Assembly (NCBI GenBank): GCA_029448655.1
Contig: JACCLO010000061.1
Span: 1-64,000 of the forward strand
Direction: 5' to 3'
Source: Wolfiporia cocos
Lineage: Eukaryota; Basidiomycota; Agaricomycetes; Polyporales; Phaeolaceae
DNA: 64,000 bases
The notes beneath the pieces were generated by a model. The model saw only the letters and a list, made by a program, of their open reading frames with translations. It made no database searches and was not told the origin of the DNA. A program made the position numbers and the translations under genes. Positions 1 to 10,211 of the stretch are shown here, in pieces; the first letter of the stretch is position 1, and each line of letters begins with the position of its first letter.

Positions 1-1724
1 CTCAAAAGCCCCGGCTTCGGCCCGGCTTGGATGGCCCATGGCTTTTCAAAACCTCAGGCCAGGCCCTCATTGACAGCTCACGGCTTGGCCCGGCCTAGGT
101 CCCAGCTTGGCCGCGGCCTACCACTGCTAAGATAATCGTCACTTTAGCTTCAGAGCTTGAGATTCACCTTTGCCAAACCTTTCCCAGATGAAATAGAACC
201 TTTAATCCTCCGATCTATAGTAGGATTAAGCATGAAATAATCATTCACTAGCGCAGCATTCAGTAGCGTGCCTGCCATATGGGGGATCATATAGGCGCCC
301 AAAAGTGAGTGGCAGGCTTCAACGTTGAGGACTTGACTTTTCTGTAGTTTTAAATAAACAAGATAGGTGCACAATGATTGAGTTGAGCATATAACTGGCC
401 TGTATGGGCTTATATTGTGCCTGCCAGATATTGTAGCCATTAAGATCCCTAGGCCAGGGCTCAACAGCTTGGCCTGGCCTGGCCTGTATCTCAGGCCGGG
501 CCCTGGGCCGTCTCTGTCACAAGCCAATTTCCAAGCCTAGTAGAACATCCTAGGTTGACACCCCACTCACGCCTCTTGCACGCTAAAGCACTCCATCCAA
601 GCCCAGCTGGATACGTACGGCAATGCTAGTAGAAGCCCTCCGATACACAAGTCACTACGGGCACTAGCAGACCACCAGCAGTCCGAACCTTACACCAGTC
701 CCAGTCCCCGGCAGTCAGTACAATACTGCCTAGTCCATACAACCTAGTCATGGGCCACCTCTAGGAACCACCAGCGTGGCTAGCACAGCAGTAACCCCAA
801 GACAATCCAGGTTACCAGCCATCGCACATACACTACACACTAACTAGAGGAATGACCTATATTATGCACGTGACCTAAACACTACGCCCAATGTCTCACA
901 TCTCTTACACCACAGACACTCGCCATTACTGGCATAGACATTCCCCATTACAGGCAGGCCCCGACCTGTATAGACTTCTGCCCGTGGGATGGCAGCAATC
1001 CCATACAAGCACTAGACCTATGCACCTACAGTCTACGAGTCTACGCCCTACGCCTTCCCTTCAGTACCGCAACCTCTGGGAACCCGGGCCGTGAACGATC
1101 GACCCTCAGTACCGTAACCTCGGGAACCTAGGCCACCAAAAGCACCTTCAGACCACATCTTGTCAAACCACGCCATTGGAATGGTGCACCCCCTGCCTGG
1201 GATGGCAGCACATGACCTATGAGGAGCACTGGTCGTTATACCCTGATCGACGAAAACCACCGATCATTACACCCGATCGAAGCACTGATCACCACCGCCA
1301 TTACTGGTATCACCCGATCGACAAGAACCACTGATCGTAACCCGATCGATTGGCAACCCCCCTGATCCAATCCCATCACACTACGTTGCTATGGACATCT
1401 CGCTACGTACCAGTGCTCCAATGCCATTACCGGCCCCATAGCTTAGACCAATTGTATACCAGCAAGTAGATGACCCCATAGTCACGCGAGCCCCCACATG
1501 TACAAACAGTAGTAATATATAAGCCAGACAGTCTCGAGCATAAACCTCAGACTTGTCTTGGCCTCTTCTGGCTAGTAGTCCCAAATCAGGAAGGCACCTT
1601 TGTGTGAGCCCCCTTCCCCTGGTTGAGTGCTAGTTAGTAGCGTGTGTCAGTCTCAAGCCGTGCTGTAAAGCCCAGCTTGGCCCGGCCCAGCTCATGGCCC
1701 AAAGCTGGGCCTGGCACATCACTA
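1..1724. mobile_element. hAT-like MITE, copy 1 (cut by window edge, carries a nested solo LTR)
   Basis: GC-rich non-coding repeat full of GGCCTGG/CCCGGCC runs. It matches the copies at 3867..4493 and 29205..30063 over its whole length. The right end is the inverted repeat ending GGCACATCACTA; the left end lies outside the window. A solo LTR (515..1649) interrupts it and its duplicated GTCTC restores the repeat when removed. The intact copy at 29205 has an 8-bp target duplication and 21-bp perfect terminal inverted repeats, which is the hAT signature. No transposase is encoded, so the repeat is non-autonomous. Long minus-strand reading frames inside it are by-products of base composition. Confidence 0.8.
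515..1649 (+). mobile_element. Solo LTR, TGTCAC family, 1135 bp, TSD GTCTC
   Basis: Starts TGTCACAAGCC and ends GTGTGTCA, with GTCTC at 510..514 and 1650..1654. A TATA-like tract (AATATATAAG, about 1515) is followed by the family's R-like segment with CAGACTTGTCTTGG. The flanking MITE sequence joins cleanly across it. It is not coding. Orientation follows from TATA-before-R order. It is one of the longest LTRs of the family in the window. Confidence 0.85.
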
Positions 1725-2118
1725 AAGTGGATGGGATGAAGGGTTAAGAAATCAAGAGCTGCTGATGGCAACGTGAGTATACGATTCCAATACAAGTCTT
1801 TGTCGATCAATCTGGGGATCCCTAGTCCTTTGACAAAACTCTCCAAAACCATGAAAGAGAAATTGTCCTGGCCATTCAGGATGACCTGGTTGGAATACAA
1901 GGGGCAGAGGAGTTGATAGAAAAACCTCAATATGAACACATGTTCAGTGATGTAATTGAAGCGGCATGACATGACAGCAGAGGCATGATTGAAGTGATAA
2001 ATATGAGTGAAGCTGCCCTGGCCATGTCATGGAGGGCATAAGCATACTGGGTGCCATGAGCAGAGAGGAGGTTGAGAGTGTCACAGACTGCCTCGGGTAA
2101 GGCTCTTATAGATATCAC
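1725..2118 (-). pseudogene. Degenerate coding relic, product not recognised
   Basis: Two minus-strand reading frames (63 aa from 2118, and about 80 aa running down to 1725) read like ordinary globular protein, with segments such as NQVILNGQDNFSF, VKGLGIPRLIDKDL and ALDFLTLHPIHFSD. They sit in different frames, so at least one frameshift or intron separates them. The MITE's right end truncates the relic. No motif identifies the family. It could be a transposon ORF, since all its neighbours are mobile elements. Confidence 0.3.
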
Positions 2119-2129
2119 ATGACTTGTTA

Positions 2130-2441
2130 TTGTTTGTCTTAGGTTTGATAAGGTTTAGCTAGAATTCCCTGATACCTTAACAGTCATGCGCCCATACTTA
2201 CAGTAGTGCCACCCATGTGACTCACCTTAGGTAGTGCACAGGCCACCTCTTTAGGGTAGACACAGTGTGTCCCCCTGTATGTACATATAGCGCGAGCTGA
2301 GGTCTTACAACCTCAGTTCTACTATTCTTGGCAACCAGGTCAATCCTCACTACCTCTGCGTGTGCGCCCGCCTGCGTCTTGGCAACACTACTATTCTATA
2401 CTCGCTAGTCTGTGGTGCAAGACTGCACATACCGCTGTTGT
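2130..2441 (+). mobile_element. Truncated LTR remnant (TATA, hairpin and U5 only)
   Basis: Contains the GTACATATAG TATA-like box, the CTGAGG / CCTCAG hairpin around a TCTTACAA loop (2297..2316), TTCTACTATTCTTGG, and a TGTTGTCA end near 2441. These are the same parts in the same order as in the intact TGTCAC LTRs. No TGTCAC start and no target duplication are visible, so it is an old or truncated copy and its left boundary is approximate. Confidence 0.55.
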
Positions 2442-3314
2442 CAGAAAAATATTTTCTCTCGGGTTCTCCGGCAGGTCTGGATGTGCCGGATAGGCGAGGT
2501 GTTCGAGGGGTTGATGGTCGAGTAGTTTTTACCGGTTGAAATGTAGCCTGTAGCGACCTTAGAGCTGCGGCGGTGCGTCGAATAAAGCGGAAATAATAGA
2601 GCTTGACTCGAAAATGTTTGTGACCGATTTCCTAAGTCTAAGCGTACGCCTCGAGCGCAGCCCTTCGTCTAACTTCGTCTGGTGAATTCGATGATTTGCT
2701 CGTATCTGCACGTCGCCTAAATACATGGAGAGCCACGAAATTTTCTACAACATTTTAGTGCCCTAAAATTTCGAGTGTGCACCCTACAAGCTATATAATC
2801 CAGAGACGAACCCTGAAGCGGTGAAGATTGTCCTGAAACACAAGCAAATTATTTTATGTAACCATCACCTGTAGATCCAGGGTGGTGCACCGATGTCGGA
2901 GAGAAAAGACATGAAAAAACTATAGGAAGGCAGCGGGGTTGGGCCAGACCTGGCTAGGCTAGAGGGCCTAGGGAAGCGTCAGGTGGTACCTGTTTTGACT
3001 GGATGAGCAGCCAGATAGTGCCTCTGCAGGGCTTTTTGCGACGTTTCAGATTGTGTCATGAGCCAGCGAAGGTTCACTGTACGAGTATGATCGAAGGCCG
3101 ATCACGATCGGTCGAGCTGTGGCTGAACTACCTCAGATGGGCATTCTGCCTACCAGCTGGCTTTCTGTGGTGTGTTCTGTGTCGTTTTGGTGTGTGTTTG
3201 AATCGGTCCTGGTATTATTGCATGTGTCTAATGTCTGATGGCACATTTATATTGTAGCCGCAGCCACGCGCGAGCTGGAACGGCCAAAGACAATCGAGGC
3301 AGGGCACGGCCGCC
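2442..3314. other. No gene identified
   Basis: Lower-GC, apparently unique sequence between an LTR remnant and an acidic reading frame. The 84-aa frame at 3003..3257 has no recognisable motif and unusual composition. Nothing here can be supported as a gene. Confidence 0.4.
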
Positions 3315-3593
3315 GTGCGGGCCGTCTGGTCCCTTGGGGACACCTGTTCCTGGCCGTGCATGGCATCCCGTGCATGGTCCAGGAGCGCCATCCCTTCAGA
3401 TATGAAGCTTATTGAGGAGGAGCTGGACTATAGGTATCAAGTTGCTGAGGATGAAGTGGACGAGCAGTGTGAAGATGAAGAGGGAAACAGGGCAGAAAAT
3501 TATAAAGACAAGGATGGGGATTTGGGTCTGGATGAGGACAGAGTTGACAATCTGGATGACCTGCTCAGCAAGAATGGCTTTGCACCACTTTGA
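3315..3593 (+). CDS. Short acidic ORF, probable 3' end of an unknown (possibly transposon) protein
   Basis: The 92-aa frame is very acidic in its last 60 residues (EEELDYRYQVAEDEVDEQ and similar) and ends DDLLSKNGFAPL. The N-terminal third reads like random translation, so the real start may be further upstream through an intron or a lost exon. No domain is visible. It could be the C-terminal tail of a mobile-element protein, given that a MITE follows directly. Confidence 0.25.
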   Translation: MRAVWSLGDTCSWPCMASRAWSRSAIPSDMKLIEEELDYRYQVAEDEVDEQCEDEEGNRAENYKDKDGDLGLDEDRVDNLDDLLSKNGFAPL

Positions 3594-3866
3594 GCAATAT
3601 ACACAGCTTCTCAGATGTGCTCAGATTTTTGTAGTTTGAGCATTCTCAACATCATGTATACCACTTATTTTGTACATTGTGATTCTACATGATGGTTCTG
3701 AGGCCTCTAGGTGTGCACCACATTGTGTGGCATATGCCACAGGCTATAGTATATCCACATAGGTAAGCTGCAACAGCACTTTGCAATTCATATGCCAGCC
3801 TGACTACCAAACAACAATTCTATACCAGTCTGATGATTAGTTTCCCAGTCACACATTGAATTTGAC

Positions 3867-4493
3867 TAGTGATGTGCAGGCCCAGCCCAGCCCAAAAGCC
3901 CTGGCTTTGATGGCCCACCGCTTTTCAAAACCTCAGGCCGGGCCCTCACTGACAGCTCACAGCTTGGCCCAGCCTGGGCCAGGGCCAAGCTGGGGCCTAC
4001 CACTGCTAGGATAGTCATCACTATAGCCTTGAAAGTTTGAAATACACCATTTTCAATTGTTCCTTGATGAAAAGGAACATTGAGGCCTACAAATTATAGT
4101 GGTATTAAGTGTCAAAATAACCTTCCACCAGCATGGCATTCAGTAGTGCACCTGCCATATGGGGTATTGTATAGGTGCCCAATGGTGAGTGGCAGGCTTC
4201 AACATTAAGGACATGACTTATTGGCTTTTTATGTAGTCTGAAATGAACAGCATATAATACTATAGTTTAGTTAAGCATACTACTATCCTGTACAATCTTA
4301 TATTGTAGTTGCCAGACATTGTAGCCATTAAGGTCACCAGGCTGGGGCTCAACAGCTCAGCCTGGCTCAGCCTGAGATACAAGCTGGGCCCTGGGCCATC
4401 TCAAGCCATGTTGTAAAGCCTAGCTCACCCCAGCCCAAGTAGGGCTTGGCCCAGCTTGGCTCTGGCCTCAAGCCAGGCCTGGCACATCACCTA
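3867..4493. mobile_element. hAT-like MITE, copy 2
   Basis: Starts TAGTGATGTGCAGGCCCAGC and ends GGCCTGGCACATCACCTA. It shares its interior with the copies at 1 and 29205 but is more diverged (one base missing near each end). Flanks are AATTTGAC on the left and (A)GTTTGAC on the right, an imperfect 8-bp duplication. It is non-coding and older than the 29205 copy, judging by substitutions in the terminal repeats. Confidence 0.8.
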
Positions 4494-4750
4494 GTTTGAC
4501 TGACATTGATAAGATACCTTCAGAGTGGCGATTGAATGCTACTCTGCTGTTGATATTATCAGCACTTATCTACAGAGATCAGATCCTTCCTTGATTGGCA
4601 AGTACCTCCAGCACTGCTCCAGCACTGGTAAGTCATCTCTGTCAGGAATTAGAACCAGTTGTAATCACTTCAAATCAGTTCACACCTCATACAGTTCAAT
4701 CCAAAGACAAACCAGTTCTACCCAAATCCTATAACCACCCCACATTAATG
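4494..4750. other. Intervening sequence without an identified gene
   Basis: Two short overlapping plus-strand frames (69 and 74 aa) show no motif. The stretch lies between a MITE and an LTR and may be the remnant of an older element's interior. Nothing firmer can be said. Confidence 0.3.
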
Positions 4751-5369
4751 TGTCACAAGAAATTGTGGCGTCATTTTCCCCATTTTTCCATGTTTTTATG
4801 CCAAAATGCTGGTTTTTAGCCGCTCGTAGGACAGCACGTGCATAGGTAGATAAATGCTTTATCTTATCTAGCTACATCACGGTCTTTCGTCATCACTAGG
4901 TAACAACGTCACCTTGTATTGTAGCACATGACTTGACTGCACACAGACCACACCTTTAGGGCAAGGCAGTTAGGTAGTTAGGGAGTTGCTGCATGTATAT
5001 ATACTTGGTGACGTCTGAGGTACTCCTCAGACTTAGTATCTCAGCCTAGGGGGTGTGTCCCCTGGCAACCTCTCAAAACCCTCTGCTGCCTGGCTTGAGT
5101 GTAACAGCGAACTGCATTAGCAACAAGCCCGCTGCTCTCTCCTTGAGGGTGGGGGCCTCTTTCAATATTATTCTTGCTTCACTCTCTGCTCGCTAGTCTG
5201 GGGGCATTGTGGTACACTCATGGGTTGTGACCTCAGGCATTCGGTGAGGCATCTCAATAGATGCAGCCTCCTGTTCTCCCCTTACGAGGATGGGGGCCCT
5301 GTAGGGCGGATATATAGGATATATAGGGGTTCCCCCGCTTAGGCAGGTAGCATGGTGGTTACCGTGTCA
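4751..5369 (+). mobile_element. LTR, same subfamily as 22923..23525; no target duplication found
   Basis: Runs from TGTCACAAGAAATTG to GGTTACCGTGTCA. It has a GTATATATAC TATA box at about 4994, the GTCTGAGG / CCTCAGAC hairpin (5013..5032) and the shared segment CTCGCTAGTCTGGGGGCATT. It aligns along its length with the LTR at 22923. Flanks TAATG and TATCA do not match, so it may be one LTR of a rearranged element or an old insertion that has lost its duplication. Confidence 0.65.
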
Positions 5370-5474
5370 TATCACAACATCTCAGAAGCCCAAGAAACTG
5401 TTCTAATACTCCCAACAAAACAAAGCTACCACAAGGCAATATCTAAACATAAGGTTTATCAAATTCCTGATCTA

Positions 5475-5852
5475 TGTCACAGATCTGGGACATTCTACGA
5501 ATTTTTCTATATTTTTACCTATTTTTCTGGCATTTCTACGAGCTTATTTACACTTACACTTGTAACCGCCCATAGACACGTCCATGTACACAAACAACAC
5601 ATACATAACATGCATGTCCAAACTAGTTACTCAGCGGACTAGTTCTCCGAAGTCACACCCCTTAGTAATATCCCAATACCAGGCTATGTCACTAGGGATG
5701 ACATGGAATACCGTGTGTATCATGCAATGGGGAATACCCCCCTAATATAACCCTATACTCCTGATGAGGAGGAGCAGGCTATGTCCTGCCTATAAGATGC
5801 AGGTCACCATGCATGTCATAAGTCTCAGTGGTCGAGTATGACACGGATAACT
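5475..5852 (+). mobile_element. 5' part of an LTR, same family as 55483..56181
   Basis: Starts TGTCACAGATCTGGGACATT. It shares with the reverse complement of 55483..56181 the block TATTTTTACCTATTT, the ACTCAGCGGACTA block, and CCAATACCAGGCTATGTCA (CCGATACCGGGCTATGTCA there). Similarity fades after about 5700 and the TRIM follows at 5853, so the TATA, R and U5 part is missing. The right boundary is uncertain. Confidence 0.6.
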
Positions 5853-6772
5853 TATCACAAGACGCGCTGCGGACCCAATGCAACGTGCTTATGAGTGGCA
5901 TAATAGCCACTCCCCCAAAAGGGCTACGATAACAGCTCATGCTGCTATCGAGGGTCCAGCTATATCTGCAGTTCATATTCCCACGCTCGGCGCCTATTAG
6001 ACACTCTATGGTGTAGGCCATGTATGCCGGCGCCACGTACGGGTAATGTACCCTAGTTATTGCTCCGTAACGTCTATGATATTATGCTTTCGCATTATCT
6101 GTGACATTACCCCCACTTCAAGGATTAACCGTCTCTGGTTAAGGAGATAACTTAGGCTGCATCAAGCCGCCCCCGGTACTAAGTATCACTTCTACTATGC
6201 TTTGTCATTGTGCCTGGTGAAGGGTACCCCCAATCCCTTATACCATTTGGCTTATGACGTGTGTGCCAACCTCTTGAAGGCCCGACTTACACCCTGGATT
6301 TTGGGTGCGGGTTAAGGCTATTTAATAGTAGTTTTTACCACGCAAGCTTTGACCAATCTTATCCCCTGATACCTTACGGTTATAGAGGGGCCCCATGATA
6401 CAGGGGGTCACGTGGTGGGTACTTTTCCCTCAGCCGCCAGTGGTTCGGAAGCGCCCCAGGCAGTGGAAATATTTGCCACCACCCAGGTTCGAACCGGCGA
6501 CCGGGTGAGCTGTTATTATATCACAAGACGCGCTGCGGACCCAATGCAACGTGCTTATGAGTGGCATAATAGCCACTCCCCCAAAAGGGCTACGATAACA
6601 GCTCATGCTGCTATCGAGGGTCCAGCTATATCTGCAGTTCATATTCCCACGCTCGGCGCCTATTAGACACTCTATGGTGTAGGCCATGTATGCCGGCGCC
6701 ACGTACGGGTAATGTACCCTAGTTATTGCTCCGTAACGTCTATGATATTATGCTTTCGCATTATCTGTGACA
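5853..6772 (-). mobile_element. TRIM-like miniature LTR element, 920 bp, self-priming layout
   Basis: Two 254-bp direct repeats (5853..6106 and 6519..6772) appear identical and flank a 412-bp interior. On the minus strand each LTR reads TGTCACAGATAATG ... CGTCTTGTGATA. The interior ends in a purine-rich tract (CCTTGAAGTGGGGGTAA) directly before the 3' LTR, which fixes the minus orientation. No protein is encoded. The interior holds a palindromic GGTTCGAACC near 6487. Flanks TAACT and CATGC do not match, so there is no clear target duplication, and the element abuts gypsy coding sequence at 6773. Single LTRs of this family occur at 21024..21254 and 29441..29685. Confidence 0.8.
6506..6516 (-). 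promoter_or_regulatory. Self-complementary primer-binding site of the TRIM
   Basis: On the minus strand, two bases after the 5' LTR ends, the sequence reads ATAACAGCTCA. Its exact complement TGAGCTGTTAT occurs inside the same LTR (6595..6605), about 30 nt downstream of a GATATAGC TATA-like box. This matches the way Tf1-type elements prime minus-strand synthesis from their own transcript 5' end rather than from a tRNA. Confidence 0.6.
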
Positions 6773-7164
6773 CATGCAAGAGCTGCGGCCGGAAGGACTG
6801 CACAAACATGGAGGGGTGATGCAATTGGAGGGTGCCAGCATCCAAGGTGGACAATAAGGGGGCTCAGAAATCTACTAGCGGCAACCCCCCCACACCTCAT
6901 GGCAAAGGTCACATGGTCCAGGTCACCACAACAGAGATGTGGATCCCAGATGACAGTGACAACTCCATGGGCAACTCCACCGCCCATTCATCCGTGCGCA
7001 TCACGGAGGTAGAGGAACCACTGGCCAGTACACCGGCTCCATCAACAGCCCCAATTGGTCAGCCACCGAATTGGGGCACTACCATTATCCCATGGCATTC
7101 AGTTGCCCAGAAAACTCCTGACCATCCAGCTAGCGAGTCGAATTTTCGCCTTCAGCACATGTGA
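6773..7164 (+). pseudogene. gag 3'-end remnant with degenerate zinc knuckle
   Basis: Immediately after the TRIM, frame 1 reads CKSCGRKDC followed shortly by a TGA (about 6791) where a Trp or Arg codon is likely, and then a 110-aa open stretch (6832..7164) rich in Pro, Thr and Ser. The Cys spacing resembles a retroviral-type CCHC knuckle but the His position is not clear. The open stretch ends overlapping the start of the protease frame, as gag/pol junctions commonly do. It is broken and 5'-truncated. Confidence 0.5.
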
Positions 7165-9101
7165 ATCCTTGCCTATGTGTGCTGTGTACTAGTATAGTTG
7201 CCTGTACTGCTGACCTGCTTGTAAAAAATTGTGAAAATTTATATCACTATTACAAGAATCATGCATGTGATAAGTCCCGATCTTTCCAGATCTGGGTTGA
7301 CTTGTGGGTCTATGGTCAGAAAGTGCAAGGCTTGGCTTTAATCGATAGTGGAGCAACGTTATCAGTCATCAACTCAGACTTTGTTGACAAACATCGTCTA
7401 GTCACCCACGATAAGAAAGACCCTTTTTGGATTCATAATGCAGATGGATCATACAACAAAAATGGTCTCATCAATAAGTCAGTTAAAGGATTCATGCAAC
7501 ATGGCGAGCACAAGGAAAAGGTATTCCTTACCATCATGAAAATCCACAACCACGACCTTATCCTAGGATATGACTGGTTAATTAAACATAACCCCACTAT
7601 GGACTGGAACTCTGGCAGTCTGGTATATCGATGTGGGTCTGCATGCCCAGAAGCCTCAGAATCGTCCCCTGATTCGGAAGAAGTTGCACCCGATGACGAA
7701 GAGGACAATAATAACATCAGCAACATTTGGGATTCTGCGCTAGACACGATTGGAGATGGAAACCCTGATGATCCATTTATCAAGTGGATCGGTACCCTGT
7801 CCAATGAGGAATTGGGACTCCTCATGGGAATGGTAGGAGAAATCCACCAGAACAGACCAGAAGCTGCAACCGAAAAATGGAAGCAGCTTGTGCCTAAGGA
7901 ATATTGGGAATTCGGCCCAATGGTATTTTCGCAAAAAGCATCCGAAAGGATGCCAACACGTAAGCCATATGATCATGCCATCAATTTAATCGAAGGCACT
8001 CCATTGCCAACACTGGCCAAACCATATTCCCTCTTGCCAAAGGAAGAAAATTCCCTCCGTGACTGGATCGCTGAAGAAAAGCGAAAAGGCTACATCTGAG
8101 ATTCAAGCTCCCCTATGGCCAGCCCAGTATTTTTCGTTGCCAAGAAAGATGGAACCTTGTGCATGGTAATCAATTACAGGAAGCTGAACGAAATAACTGT
8201 GGATAACAAGTACCCTATACCCCAGATATCGGACCTTATCAACCAACTCTCAGGTGCATCGATCTTTACTAAGATCGACCTGAGATGGGGTTACAACAAC
8301 GTCCGTATCAAGGAAGGTGATGAATGGAAAACAGCATTCATTACTAAACAGGGGTTGTACGAAGCCATGGTTATGTATTTCGGTTTCAAGAACGTGCCAG
8401 GGACTTTCCAAGCAATGATGAACGACGTCCTAAAGGATTTCATTGCCACCGGAAAAGTCATAGTCTATCTGGACGACATACTGATCTTTGGCAACGACTT
8501 AGCGGAACACCGCAAAATCACCAAGGCAGTCCTGAAAAGGCTGCGGGACAATGATCTATATGCCAAACCCGAGAAATGCTTCTTTGAAAAAAGTAGCATC
8601 GACTATTTGGGTATGATAATTTCTAAGGGCAGAGTCGAAATGGACCCCTCGAAACTATCAGGAGTATTAGATTGGCTGACCCCAACCAAGGTGAAGGAAG
8701 TTCAAGCCTTTTTAGGCTTTGCGAACTTCTATCGGCGGTTTATTCAGGACTTCTTGAAAATTGTGAAACCCCTGACAACACTCATGAAGAAGTCGGAGAA
8801 ATGGCATTGGGATGAAGCACAGGAAGAAGCTTTCCAAAAGCTCAAGGCGGCCTTTACAACTGCCCCCATCTTACATATTCCGGACAAAATTCAGAAATTC
8901 CGTATAGAAGCCAACACATCAGACTTTGCGACTGGAGCAGTCCTAACGCAATGGTCACCAGATAGTTGGAAATGGAATCCTTGCGCCTTCTATTCCACAG
9001 GCATGACTGCCCCGGAACGGAACTACAAAATTTATGACAAAGAGATGCTAGCCATAATTCGAGCATTAGAAGAATGGCAACATTATCTCGAAGGTCACCC
9101 G
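7161..9101 (+). pseudogene. pol: Ty3/gypsy pol, part 1: protease, reverse transcriptase, start of RNase H
   Basis: The aspartic protease is seen as LALIDSGATLSVIN (about 7335..7370) and the later hydrophobic-glycine strand HDLILGYDWL. A linker then leads to PYSLLPKEE and GYI, followed by TGA at 8097..8099. The same frame resumes at once with SSPMASPVFFVAKKDGTL, so a single nonsense codon (CGA to TGA by family comparison) splits pol. RT has FTKIDLRWGYNNVRI, FGFKNVPGTFQAMMN and the catalytic YLDDIL (8466..8480). RNase H starts with EANTSDFATGAVL (a first Asp in TSD) and ends at EGHP, where the LARD is inserted. It is coding-quality sequence but not expressible as one protein. Confidence 0.85.
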
Positions 9102-10195
9102 TGACACAGATGGCTCTGTGGGACTCACCAAGCCAGTATCCTGCGATGAACTAGGCGACTTAGGTGAGGAAGAGGTTATCAGACGCAGTAGGAGGTAGGA
9201 GGTTCTTCTACGGCGTACGCCGAGAAGAATAGAACTGAAGTTAAAGAGCGCTTGGCTCCTACTTATATACATTGTGTCGGGAGGGCACGTGCTACTAGCT
9301 AGCGGTTGCCTTACCGGGTTATGTGGCTTTGCCAAGTGGCGAAGCTTTATCTTATCTGATGTTTAGTTACTCTATCTAGAATGGCCGTGGAAGGCCCTAA
9401 TGGCCGACCCAATCGTAATAGAGGGATTATGTCTTATCTGTGATACTAACGCGGGCGCAGCCCGGGTATAGGTGAAGCCGGTTGCCGGATACCTTGCGGC
9501 ATAATGGCGATTGGCCGTGCTTCGTTGGATGACCAAGGCGAGACGCCGAGGTCGTTATGCCATTGGACGGGTAGTACCGTGGCATGTGTTACAGCCCGGT
9601 CCGGATGGTTACCGGGGCATGTATTGGTCTTAGCCGTGAGGCGAGGACCGGTGTTTGGGCAGCGCCGTGATGGCAGAAGCCCGGGACTTGGAGAACGCCG
9701 AGTCCGTGAGATGGCCGAGAAGGCCGAGCCTATAGCGATATTGCCTTGATGCTAATATAGTGCTATTTGGCCGTGTTGCCATTATTATGCGAAGGCGTGG
9801 CGCGCCTGAGGTGCCATTGTGATCAAGGATCTTATGGCGGTGGGAAGCCGGGAAGGCCGACCCAATAGTACAAGGCCGCGAGGCACTGTTTGTACATGTG
9901 GACATTATTATGCGAGCGTGCCGCGCTCGGCCTATCATTATGATCTACGATCTATGACGTGGCTGGTCTTGCTCTGACGGGCGAGACCTTTATGACGTAG
10001 CTGTAACTATGCTATTGGACCGGAAGGTGCCGTAGCGTTATGTATGCTGGTCATGTGGTGATAAGCCCAGTTAAGAGCTTGTCGTGGTGGCAATGGGAGT
10101 TAACCCGTAGATAACTTGTAGTTAGACGTATAAATCCCAGGTAAATTGCTATAATCGTAGGAAAAATGCTGTAAGCCCCAGATAAATCTGTGACA
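9102..10195 (-). repeat. 3' LTR of the LARD-like element
   Basis: 1094 bp; on the minus strand it runs TGTCACAGATTTATC ... CCATCTGTGTCA. It contains TATA, R with CAGTTCTATTCTTC, and the U5 end hairpin CACAGAGCCATCTGTG. Apparent ORFs of 60-100 aa here recur identically in the other LTR and are not genes. Confidence 0.9.
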
Positions 10196-10211
10196 TTACC
10201 CCCGCTTTAGG
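10196..10211 (-). promoter_or_regulatory. Polypurine tract of the LARD-like element
   Basis: On the minus strand the sequence before the 3' LTR is CTAAAGCGGGGGTAA followed by TGTCACAG. The same GGGGGTAA-TGTCAC arrangement precedes the gypsy 3' LTR (18571..18587) and the TRIM 3' LTR (6107..6120), linking the three elements. Confidence 0.7.

Noticed and set aside
150..527. Protein conserved with the frame at 29611..29943
   Set aside because: Both are translations of the hAT-like MITE, in which frames are broken by nested insertions and differ between copies.
6420..6518. A functional tRNA gene
   Set aside because: Only a T-arm-like palindrome is seen; no 7-bp acceptor stem, anticodon arm or A box could be placed.
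6430..6702. Conserved 85-90 aa protein also present at 5779..6036
   Set aside because: The conservation is nucleotide-level identity of the two TRIM LTRs, and the frames run into different flanks.
9504..9938. Genes suggested by 81- and 102-aa frames, repeated at 14463..14897
   Set aside because: They are identical because they lie in the two LTRs of one element; no protein motif, and opposite-strand overlap.
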